Below, in pieces: positions 55,427 through 62,944 of a stretch of 64,000 bases of DNA. Source of the stretch: UBA6522 sp965204155. GTDB lineage: Bacteria > Pseudomonadota > Gammaproteobacteria > Steroidobacterales > Rariloculaceae. Numbering within the stretch: position 1 is the stretch's first letter; each line of letters begins with the position of its first letter. Made by a program: the position numbers and the translations under genes. Under the pieces are notes generated by a model. That model did not search any database. It had not been told where the DNA came from and was given only the letters and a program-made list of their open reading frames with translations. The stretch covers positions 1,488,001 through 1,552,000 of the forward strand of contig OZ241971.1 in the NCBI GenBank assembly GCA_965204155.1. Direction: 5' to 3'.

Positions 55427-55475
55427 GGCGCGGGCGGACCTCAAGGATGTACGGCTGCATGACCTGAGGCACTCG
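55427..55475 (+). pseudogene. integrase fragment
   Basis: A 49-bp stretch matching 39450-39498 of integrase copy 2 at about 45 of 49 positions by eye; it encodes ARADLKDVRLHDLRHS around the H-x-x-R active-site motif. It begins 6 bases after the cyclase-like gene. The rest of the integrase is absent, so it is a dead remnant. Confidence 0.75.
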
Positions 55476-56356
55476 GTGGCAAACACTTACTTGCCCAATG
55501 CAAGGAGTTTTTTCGTGACGGGATTGTCACCTCACTCCAGCGAGGCGATCTCCTCGGTCGAGGGGCATCTTTTTTGCTGCATCGATACCTACCATATGGG
55601 ATAGGGGCAGATGTCGGAACGCGCCAGCGGCCAGGAAAGGGACCGGTGGCGTCGCGCCACGAGCGCGTAGGCGCTGCGTACCCAGGAGGAGGGCGGGGAG
55701 CTTGAGATTATGCGCGATATCGATGTGGCCGGAAGGGCGCGCTGCGTAGCCACTATTGGGGTTGTCGTGCATGCACGACAAGGCTGAGCAGCGCAATTGT
55801 GCCTTTCGATAGCTATCAAATGGGAGTGTTACGGACTCCCTTGGTTCGCGCAGGGCGTACAGTCGTGTAACGGTGCAGGAAGTTCGCGGATGTTTCCGCC
55901 TCATCGGGGCGGGAGGAATGGAGTTGAGCGTGCGATACCCGTCATTCACCCCGCGGCGGCAACTGTGTTGGCATGAGCCCCAGTGCTGGTCGCAAGTAGT
56001 TAACATCGACGGGAAACCTACCATTATCGGGCTGGAAAGCTACCCTGTCGTGACGCTTGCCATGGGGCAAGGTATGGCGGTGGAGCACGTCAGGGCTGCT
56101 TCCCAGGGAAACTCGCGATAACCGCGCGTACCTACGCTGGATTTGAAATTAAAGTGCTTGCGCCTTGCTTGCCAATGATTTTGACTGATAGCTAAATGGC
56201 GCTTATATCGTAAAAAACTCCTTTATTTACAATGAGTTACGATGGCTTGAAAGTTGTAGGGAAGAGACGGGATGGAGACGAAGTCAAGCGGGCAAGCGCT
56301 GTCCGCCCAAGCCCCCGCGACACACTTTCGGAAACCCGCAGAAAAAAACGTTGCAG
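55476..56356. other. gene-poor stretch right of the island
   Basis: About 880 bases with no convincing gene. An 82-aa frame (55873-56121, +) and a 165-aa frame (55527-56024, -) are present but show no family or ribosome site. Local structures: the perfect palindrome GTCGTGCATGCACGAC at 55764-55779 and the hairpin GGGAGT/ACTCCC around 55830. An AT-rich segment lies at about 56145-56240. Confidence 0.4.
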
Positions 56357-56566
56357 TCAGTAATTCAGGAACGAACTCAGCACCGGCGTTTCGCGGCTCT
56401 TCTCGTACGCATCCAGGTCCTTGCGGGCCTGTTCTTCAGTATCGTAAGGGCCACTCCACGTGTAGTGTTGATCGTGCCAGTACCATCCCGGCGGCATGGG
56501 CTTGCGCGCGAATTTCGTCGTGTACCAGCGCGATGCCCAGTAACGGGGATTTCGTTGTTGTGACAT
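56357..56566 (-). CDS. small aromatic-rich protein, unknown function
   Basis: A 69-aa protein rich in Trp and Tyr: MPPGWYWHDQHYTWSGPYDTEE, then an acidic helix. The sequence looks like a small folded domain (beta hairpin plus helix), not a chance frame. No name is known to me. It lies downstream of the membrane protein gene on the same strand. Confidence 0.5.
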   Translation of the reverse strand: MSQQRNPRYWASRWYTTKFARKPMPPGWYWHDQHYTWSGPYDTEEQARKDLDAYEKSRETPVLSSFLNY

Positions 56567-56623
56567 TCCGGCAGTTCAGGCGCTGATCCAGCGCGGCTCC
56601 CCGGGCTCTCTTGCGGCCCGCTT

Positions 56624-57268
56624 CTAGAAGATTCCGTAGTCGATGATTTCGTCGAAATACCCCTCCACCGTCACCGTCACGACGACCGGGTATTCGTTGT
56701 AGTTCAACCAGTACCAGCCGTGCTCGCCGCCAAAGGGCGCCACCAGCGAACCGTCGTTGCCCGAGCCTTCCTGGTGTTCCTCGTAGCGCACGAAGAAGTC
56801 GGGCCCGAACTCCGGCGCGTGCCCATGAAAGTCCGAATAGATGTCGCCCTGGTCGACGCTCCATGAATAGAGAATGACCTTGGCCTCGCCGAGAACGGCC
56901 TTGATCTCCGTCTCTTCGAAGGGGCCGATGGGAACGTCCAACGTCGCGGTGCGCCAAGGCTCAGCCTCATCCTGGTGAACCGTCGGATTCGGCAGCGGCA
57001 CGGGATCGCCGAAGTCGGGAATTTCCACTTCCGACACGGTTTCGTTGCCGCCGATGACATCGGTGATCTCGATCGTGCGGGTGGGTTCGGCCGTCATCGT
57101 GTCGAGGCCCATCAGACGGCCGGTACCGAGCGGATCGATACCGTATTCCGCGGGCATGATCACTGCAAAAACCAGGAGAATACCGGCTGCCGCCGCGGCG
57201 ACCACGCTGATCAGGAGGCGCTTGCCGGTGGCCGCGCGCGTTTCGGGGTTAGGGCTGTTTTCAGTCAT
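56624..57268 (-). CDS. membrane-anchored protein, possibly iron-regulated
   Basis: A 214-aa protein with one N-terminal helix (about 17-40, RLLISVVAAAAAGILLVFAVIMPAEYG), then EYGIDPLGTGRLMGL, and a C-terminal soluble domain (VPIGPFEETEIKAVLGEAKVILYSW to the end). I recall similar transmembrane anchor proteins near metal-uptake genes. The start at 57268 (MTENSPNP) is preferred to TTG 57295. It is divergent from the TonB receptor and shares the Fur-box region. Confidence 0.6.
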   Translation of the reverse strand: MTENSPNPETRAATGKRLLISVVAAAAAGILLVFAVIMPAEYGIDPLGTGRLMGLDTMTAEPTRTIEITDVIGGNETVSEVEIPDFGDPVPLPNPTVHQDEAEPWRTATLDVPIGPFEETEIKAVLGEAKVILYSWSVDQGDIYSDFHGHAPEFGPDFFVRYEEHQEGSGNDGSLVAPFGGEHGWYWLNYNEYPVVVTVTVEGYFDEIIDYGIF

Positions 57269-57507
57269 CGTGCTCTCTGTCGTGGAATCTTCCAATACGG
57301 CGGTTGGCGCACTGCCGGCCGGTCAATACGGCCGACCCTCAAGTCGTTCGCGCGCACCGCGAGCCAGCGAATCGCTGCTGGTTCCGAACGCGAACATTAT
57401 CTATCGAACGGGGATTGCTGTCACATCGGTACGCAACGGGTCGGCGATCACATGCCCAATTGCTTGCGGAAGCGAACCCAACGTTCGCGCCGATCGACAG
57501 GAAGGGA

Positions 57508-57537
57508 TTGACAATATAAATGAGAATGTTTTTCAAT
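57508..57537 (+). promoter_or_regulatory. promoter of the haem-uptake operon
   Basis: TTGACA (57508-57513), an 18-base spacer and TTCAAT (57532-57537) lie 44 bases upstream of the receptor ATG. One Fur-box-like repeat fills the spacer and a second follows the -10. Confidence 0.5.
57521..57535. promoter_or_regulatory. Fur-box-like repeat 1
   Basis: TGAGAATGTTTTTCA, an imperfect inverted repeat (TGAGAA / TTTTCA), inside the -35/-10 spacer of the receptor promoter. Confidence 0.5.
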
Positions 57538-57542
57538 AAGAC

Positions 57543-57559
57543 ATGAGAACAGTTCTCAT
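57543..57559. promoter_or_regulatory. Fur-box-like repeat 2
   Basis: ATGAGAACAGTTCTCAT is a palindrome with 8-bp arms around one central base, close to known Fur/Irr-type operators. It lies just past the -10 box, so binding under iron-rich conditions would block transcription. Confidence 0.6.
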
Positions 57560-57580
57560 TAACGACTTTCACGGGAGACA

Positions 57581-59797
57581 ATGATGTCAGTCCATCCGAG
57601 GATACTTGCTACGGTTCTTCTCGCCCCGCTGGCCTTCTCGCTGGCTGTGGCACAACAGACCGATCCCGAACCGCTCGATACCATCACTGTGATCGCCACG
57701 CGCAGCGAGCGGTCGCTGGAGGAACTGGCGTCGACCGTATCCGTGAGAACGGCGGCCGATCTGGAGCGGGAACTGACGCAGGACATTGCCGATCTTGTGC
57801 GCTTCGAACCCGGGGTCACGGTTGCGGGCACCGGCAGCCGTTTCGGTCTGACGGGCTTCAACATCCGCGGAATCGGCGGCAACCGCGTGCTGACGATGAT
57901 CGACGGCGTACGCATTCCGGACGAGTTCAGTTTTGGCCCGTTCCTGAGCGCCCGGCGCGACTACGTGGATATCGACAGCCTGAGTCGCGCCGAGATCGCC
58001 CGGGGCCCCATCTCTTCGCTTTACGGAAGCGACGCACTGGGCGGCGTCGTGGCGCTGACCACCCGCCACCCGCGCGACTACCTGGGCGCCGACCGGACAT
58101 TCTCCGGCGCCTTCAAGGGCGGTTACTCGGGTGTGGACAGCAGTTCGACCGGCACCCTTTCGCTGGCCGGCGGCGCAGGACCCACTTCCGGCATGATCCT
58201 CTACACCGGCCGCACGGCGCGTGAAACCTCGAACGCAGGTACCGAAGGGGGTCACGGGCCGGGCCGGGAACTGCCCGATCCGCAGGACGTCGACGTGGGC
58301 AATCTCACCGCAAAACTCGCGTTCTCGCCTTCGGAGGCCCACGAATTCACCCTGGGCGTGGATGCCTACGAAAACGATATCGATACGCAAATCCTGTCGG
58401 ACTACGGCATCTCCGTGTTCGGCACCACGGTGAACAGCCGCGATGCCCAAGACGCCCGCCGCCGCAATCGCTGGACGCTGGCCTATCGCCATACCGGGAG
58501 CCTGCCGGTTGCCGACAGCATTCAGGTGACCGCCTACCGCCAGGACAGCCGCTCGGAACAGCTCACGCTGGAGGATCGCACGACGCGCACGCGCGCTTCC
58601 CAGAGCCGCCGGCGCTCCTCCCTGTACGAGCAGGAAATACAGGGCGCCTGGATTCAGCTCGACAAGTCCTTCGACCTGGGCGCGGTCAACAACCTGGTGA
58701 CCTACGGTGCCGACTATTACGTCACGGACAATGCGTCGATCCGCGACGGCGGTACATTCGATGCCTCGGGCAACCCTGTGCGGGAATTCTCGCCGCTGCC
58801 GACGCGGGACTTTCCGCTCACGGAAGTCACGCAACTGGCCGTCTACCTGCAGGACGAACTGACGCTGATGGACGGTGACCTGCTGCTGTCGCCGAGCGTT
58901 CGCTTCGACCGTTTCGAGGCCACTACAGAAGCCGACGGCATCTACCTGAACGGCAACCCGGGCACGCCGGTTCCCGAGGATTACGACGACTCGCAGGTGA
59001 CGGCGAAACTGGGCGCCGTGTATTCGTTCACCGACGCGGTGTCGGCCTACGGGCGCTACAGCGAGGGCTTCCGTGCGCCGCCCTACGACGATGTCAACGT
59101 AGGCTTCACCAACTTCCTGGGCGGCTACAAGACGATCGCCAACCCGGCGCTCGAGTCCGAACGCAGCCAGGGCGTGGAACTCGGCGTGCGCCTGCGCGGA
59201 GAGCGCGGGCATGCACAGGTGGCCGCCTTCCGCAACGATTATGAGCATTTCATCGAATCGTTCGCCATCGCGCCCCATTTTCTGCGCAGTGGCGGCATTG
59301 ACCCTGGCGACGGCTTGCGTACGTTTCAGTCCGTCAACCGCGATCGTGTGCAGATCAACGGCTGGGAGTTCGGTGGAACGTATGAACTGGGCTTCGGACT
59401 GACGCTGCGTGCTTCGGCGGCCTATGCGTCGGGTAAAGACCAGTCCACGGGCGAGCCGCTGAACTCCATCGAACCGCTGAACGGCGTCGTGGGCCTCGGT
59501 TACGACGCGCCCGGCGACCGCTGGGGCGGCGATCTCATCGTGAGCGCGGCGAGCGGAAAGGATGAAGCGGACATCGACCCCGCCGACCCTCGCCACGCGC
59601 CCTCCGGATACGGGGTCATCGACGTGATGGGCTACGTCAACATCGGCGCACGCGTTCGGCTCAATGCAGGGATATTCAACCTGACCGACAAGACTTGCAT
59701 CCGGTGGGCGGATACCGCCGGTATCGGCTCCGACGCGCCGATGCGCTTCACGCAGCCCGGACTCAATGCGGCGCTGACGCTGCGAGTGGAACTGTAG
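57581..59797 (+). CDS. TonB-dependent haem/haemoglobin receptor
   Basis: A 738-aa outer-membrane receptor. A signal peptide (to about 24) is followed by a TonB-box-like DTITVIATR (about 33-41), a plug domain (about 48-165, with FGLTGFNIRGIGGNRVLTMIDGVRIPD and ARGPISSLYGSDALGGVV) and a 22-strand barrel with the YSEGFRAPPYDDVN FRAP-type segment and NPALESERSQGVELG NPxL block of haem receptors. It takes up haem from outside. The ATG has GGGAG 3-4 bases before ACA. The haem transporter genes follow after 4 bases. Confidence 0.9.
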   Translation: MMSVHPRILATVLLAPLAFSLAVAQQTDPEPLDTITVIATRSERSLEELASTVSVRTAADLERELTQDIADLVRFEPGVTVAGTGSRFGLTGFNIRGIGGNRVLTMIDGVRIPDEFSFGPFLSARRDYVDIDSLSRAEIARGPISSLYGSDALGGVVALTTRHPRDYLGADRTFSGAFKGGYSGVDSSSTGTLSLAGGAGPTSGMILYTGRTARETSNAGTEGGHGPGRELPDPQDVDVGNLTAKLAFSPSEAHEFTLGVDAYENDIDTQILSDYGISVFGTTVNSRDAQDARRRNRWTLAYRHTGSLPVADSIQVTAYRQDSRSEQLTLEDRTTRTRASQSRRRSSLYEQEIQGAWIQLDKSFDLGAVNNLVTYGADYYVTDNASIRDGGTFDASGNPVREFSPLPTRDFPLTEVTQLAVYLQDELTLMDGDLLLSPSVRFDRFEATTEADGIYLNGNPGTPVPEDYDDSQVTAKLGAVYSFTDAVSAYGRYSEGFRAPPYDDVNVGFTNFLGGYKTIANPALESERSQGVELGVRLRGERGHAQVAAFRNDYEHFIESFAIAPHFLRSGGIDPGDGLRTFQSVNRDRVQINGWEFGGTYELGFGLTLRASAAYASGKDQSTGEPLNSIEPLNGVVGLGYDAPGDRWGGDLIVSAASGKDEADIDPADPRHAPSGYGVIDVMGYVNIGARVRLNAGIFNLTDKTCIRWADTAGIGSDAPMRFTQPGLNAALTLRVEL

Positions 59798-59801
59798 GCC
59801 C

Positions 59802-60701
59802 GTGATCGTAAGGCAAACTGTCGGCGCCGCGTTTCTCTCGTGCGTGCTGCACCAGCCCGCCATCTCCTGCGGCACCATCCACGACAGTTCGCGAATCGCG
59901 GTCGCGGGTGGTTCGCTGACCGAAATCATCTATTTCCTCGGTGCCGAAGATCGCATTGTCGCGGTCGACATGACCTCCACGTTCCCGGCGCAGGCGACGA
60001 GAACCTTCCCTTCGGTCGGGTACGTGCGGGCCCTGTCGGCGGAGGGCCTGTTGTCGCTGGAACCCACGCTCGTACTGGGCGAGAACGACATGGGGCCGCC
60101 CGAGGTGCTGGCTCAACTGGATCGCACCGGAGTGGAAGTCGTCCGTGTACCGGAAGTACCCACCGCGGCCGGCATCATCGAGAAGGTTCGATGCGTTGCT
60201 GCCGTGCTGAACATGGCGGAGAAAGCCGAACAGCTCATCGAAACGGAGCTCGCACCGAGGATCGAGGCCCTGGAAGTGCTGCGCACGACAGCGGCCCGCA
60301 GGCCATCCGTCGCCTTGCTGCTGCAGATCAGCGCCGGCGCGCCCATCGGTGCCGGCCTGGGCACTTCCGGCGATGGCCTGCTGCAGATGGTTCATGCCGG
60401 TAACGCGCTGTCGGGCTTCAGCGGCTGGAAACCGGTCTCACCCGAGGCCATGGCCGTTGCCGATCCGGACTTCTTCGTGATGACCGAGCGGGGCCTCGCG
60501 GGCGCAGGGGGACTGGACTCCGTTCTCACCAACCCCGCGCTGGCGATTACGTCTGCTGCCCGCGACGGGGACGAGGGCCGCCTGATCGTCATGGACGGCA
60601 TGGCGATGCTCGGGTTCGGCCCCCGCACGCTGGAGACCGCCCTGCAACTGGCAAACCGGTTGCACGCCCCGAATCCGGTTGAAATCGCGCCCCGTGACTA
60701 G
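59802..60701 (+). CDS. hmuT: periplasmic haem-binding protein (HmuT type)
   Basis: A 299-aa binding protein: signal peptide (about 1-23), then RIAVAGGSLTEIIYFLGAEDRIVAVDMTSTFP as the HmuT N-lobe, VGYVRALSAEGLLSLEPTLV, and a C-lobe with MTERGLAGAGG. It passes haem from the receptor to the permease. The start is GTG, 4 bases after the receptor stop. It overlaps the permease start by 8 bases. Confidence 0.85.
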   Translation: MIVRQTVGAAFLSCVLHQPAISCGTIHDSSRIAVAGGSLTEIIYFLGAEDRIVAVDMTSTFPAQATRTFPSVGYVRALSAEGLLSLEPTLVLGENDMGPPEVLAQLDRTGVEVVRVPEVPTAAGIIEKVRCVAAVLNMAEKAEQLIETELAPRIEALEVLRTTAARRPSVALLLQISAGAPIGAGLGTSGDGLLQMVHAGNALSGFSGWKPVSPEAMAVADPDFFVMTERGLAGAGGLDSVLTNPALAITSAARDGDEGRLIVMDGMAMLGFGPRTLETALQLANRLHAPNPVEIAPRD

Positions 60702-61740
60702 TCTCGCCCATACGGCGACGCGCGTGCCGCCGAAACCCCTCCAGGTTCGCATTCGCCTGCCCGCACTGTGGCTGTTGGCCGTTCTGCTGGGAGTCGCCAC
60801 CATCGTGGCGCTCGCCAGCGGCGCGGTGCCGATTTCTTTGATGGCCATCCTGAGCGGGCAGGAATCCGGGCTGGAAGGGACGATATTCTCGGAGATTCGG
60901 GTTCCGAGGGTGGTGCTGGCGGGATTCGTGGGTGCGGCCCTCGCGCTTTCCGGCGCCGCGCTGCAGGGGCTGTTTCGCAATCCGCTGGCCGACCCGGGCC
61001 TGATCGGAGTCTCCAGCGGCGCGGCGCTGGGCGCTGTCTCGATGATCGTCATGGGACCGGCGCTGGGGTTGACCGGCGCGGTCGCAGCCTACTCCCTGCC
61101 GCTGGCCGCGATTACCGGCGCGGTCGCCGTCACCCTGTTTCTGTACGCATTCTCCAGCCGGTTCGGTCAGTTCAGCATCGTCACCATTCTGCTCGTCGGC
61201 ATCGCCATCAACGCGCTGGCGACCGTCGGAATCGGCTTGTTTCAGTTCCTGAGCGACGATGCGGGCCTGCGCACACTGACATTCTGGATGATGGGGAGTT
61301 TTGGCCGCGCCACGTGGACGACGGTACTGCCAGCAATAGCAGTTATGGCGGCCGCGGCCACTCCACTATTGCTTCTGGGCCGCCACCTCGATGCGTTGCA
61401 GCTCGGCGAGGCCGAAGCCTTCCACGTTGGCGTCGACGTAACGCTGGTGAAGCGGTACGTCATTCTCTGTTCGGCCGTCGCCGTGGGCGCCGGGGTCGCG
61501 CTGTCGGGAATCGTAGGATTCGTCGGCCTGGTGGTTCCGCACCTGGTGCGCCTCGCCCTGGGGCCGGCACATCGGTACGTATTGCCGGGCGCCGTACTGT
61601 TGGGCGCCTCGCTTACGATGCTTGCCGACGCGGCGTCGCGAACCGTCGTGTCTCCGGCGGAAATTCCCGTCAGCCTGGTAACGAGCGCGCTGGGTGCGCC
61701 TTTCTTTCTCTGGCTGATTTCAACGGTGCGTCCGCGATGA
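60694..61740 (+). CDS. hmuU: haem ABC transporter permease (HmuU/FecCD family)
   Basis: A 348-aa permease with about ten helices of the FecCD/BtuC type: IRVPRVVLAGFVGAALALSGAALQGLFRNPLADPGLIGVSSGAALG at the front, FWMMGSFG in the middle, and GFVGLVVPHLVRL for the ATPase contact. The start is GTG at 60694, within the end of hmuT. Its stop overlaps the ATPase start (ATGA). Confidence 0.9.
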   Translation: MTSLAHTATRVPPKPLQVRIRLPALWLLAVLLGVATIVALASGAVPISLMAILSGQESGLEGTIFSEIRVPRVVLAGFVGAALALSGAALQGLFRNPLADPGLIGVSSGAALGAVSMIVMGPALGLTGAVAAYSLPLAAITGAVAVTLFLYAFSSRFGQFSIVTILLVGIAINALATVGIGLFQFLSDDAGLRTLTFWMMGSFGRATWTTVLPAIAVMAAAATPLLLLGRHLDALQLGEAEAFHVGVDVTLVKRYVILCSAVAVGAGVALSGIVGFVGLVVPHLVRLALGPAHRYVLPGAVLLGASLTMLADAASRTVVSPAEIPVSLVTSALGAPFFLWLISTVRPR

Positions 61741-62540
61741 TCCTTCGCGCCCGGCATGTGAGCCTGCGATTCGGGCCCGCGCGCATCCTGACGGACGTAT
61801 CGATCGAAGTCAGGCCCGGTACGGTGACCGCGGTGGCGGGTCCCAACGGTGCCGGCAAGACGAGCCTGCTGCGAATCCTGAGCGGCGAAATCGAGCCCAG
61901 CGACGGCGTTGTGCGCCTGAATGGACGGCCGCTGACGAGGCTCACCCCGGCGCAACAGGCCCGGCGGCGAAGCGTGATGGTTCAGTCCGCGCCCATGGCC
62001 TTCGACTTCTTCGTTGAAGAGGTCCTGGCAATCGGCCGGCGCCGGGGGAGAAATTCCGTTCCCGACACGGCCTCGGCGAAGATTATCGGCGACTGCCGGA
62101 TCGGGCATCTGATCGGCCGCAAGTACAATTCGCTGTCCGGCGGCGAGCGGCAGCGCGTTCAGTTCGCGCGCGCGCTGCTGCAAGTGTGGCGCCCATCGTC
62201 AGGCCGCACCTTGCCACGCCCGGGAAAACTGCGCTCGACGCCTCGCTACATGCTCCTCGATGAGCCCACCGCGAGTCTCGACCTCGCCCACGAACTCCAG
62301 GTACTTCGCCTGGCGCGGCGCGCCTGCCGAAACAACATCGGCGTATTGCTGGTGCTGCACGATCTCAACCTGGCGGCGCGCTTCGCCGACCGGGTCGCGC
62401 TGCTTGCGTGCGGCGTCCTGGTCGCAGACGGGCCGCCCACCGAGGTATTCAGGGACGAAACCCTGAGTCACGTATACAGAACGAGCGTTCAGGTCGAACG
62501 GCACGAACGGCTTGGCCGGCTCGTCATCCATACCCAATGA
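61737..62540 (+). CDS. hmuV: haem ABC transporter ATPase (HmuV)
   Basis: A 267-aa ATPase: Walker A GPNGAGKTS, Q-loop near VMVQSAP, signature LSGGERQRV, Walker B YMLLDEPTAS and the switch His in LVLHDLN. A segment (about 145-165, VWRPSSGRTLPRPGKLRSTPR) is inserted before the Walker B, as in HmuV proteins. It powers haem import. Confidence 0.9.
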   Translation: MILRARHVSLRFGPARILTDVSIEVRPGTVTAVAGPNGAGKTSLLRILSGEIEPSDGVVRLNGRPLTRLTPAQQARRRSVMVQSAPMAFDFFVEEVLAIGRRRGRNSVPDTASAKIIGDCRIGHLIGRKYNSLSGGERQRVQFARALLQVWRPSSGRTLPRPGKLRSTPRYMLLDEPTASLDLAHELQVLRLARRACRNNIGVLLVLHDLNLAARFADRVALLACGVLVADGPPTEVFRDETLSHVYRTSVQVERHERLGRLVIHTQ

Positions 62541-62560
62541 ACCGAACAACGGAGGCTGGC

Positions 62561-62866
62561 ATGTTCATAGCAATGAATCGTTTCGACATCGCGCCCGGTT
62601 ACGAAACCGGGTTCGAGGACCTTTGGCGGCAGCGGGAGTCGTACCTTTCGGAAGTTCCCGGATTCAAGTCCTTCGCCCTGCTCAAGGGGCCACAGGATGA
62701 GAACCGCGTGCTGTACGCCTCGCATACGATCTGGGAGTCGCGCGAGGCATTCGAGGCGTGGACGCAGTCAAGAAGCTTCCGCGATGCCCATGCCCAGAGG
62801 AGCGCGCCAAAGGGCACCTACCTCGGGCATCCCAACCTGGAGCTGTTCGAGGCCGTTCTCCAGTAG
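62561..62866 (+). CDS. haem-degrading monooxygenase (IsdG/HmoA-like, ABM fold)
   Basis: A 101-aa ABM-fold protein. Asn6, Trp67 and His77 fall at the same places as the catalytic Asn, Trp and His of Staphylococcus IsdG, which break haem to release iron. The start at 62561 has CGGAGG 5-6 bases upstream; an ATG at 62537 overlaps the hmuV stop but adds a non-conserved end. It closes the haem operon, giving uptake plus degradation in one transcript. Confidence 0.85.
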   Translation: MFIAMNRFDIAPGYETGFEDLWRQRESYLSEVPGFKSFALLKGPQDENRVLYASHTIWESREAFEAWTQSRSFRDAHAQRSAPKGTYLGHPNLELFEAVLQ

Positions 62867-62944
62867 CCTGCCCCTCAGCGCAATCGCTGAGCCGCGCCAG
62901 GCGAAAACCGGACGCCGGCACCGCAGATGGAAGCCTGATGGAGT

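Larger units (their letters stand above)
37266..55475. mobile_element. candidate integrative island carrying RND pump and RiPP cluster
   Basis: Two intact integrases at the left, a 49-bp integrase fragment at the right, and cargo between them (an RND efflux pair and a NHLM/NHLP RiPP cluster) suggest an acquired island of about 18 kb. No exact attachment repeats or tRNA were found, so the borders are inferred. Confidence 0.35.

Noticed and set aside
55527..56024. 165-aa reverse frame in the gene-poor stretch
   Set aside because: No ribosome site, no recognisable domain and codon use unlike its neighbours; not enough to call a gene.
55873..56121. 82-aa forward frame in the gene-poor stretch
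   Set aside because: No family, no clear start signal; could be chance, so only mentioned in the region note.
57587..59929. 780-aa reverse frame opposite the TonB receptor
   Set aside because: Antisense shadow of a well-supported receptor gene, with no motif of its own.
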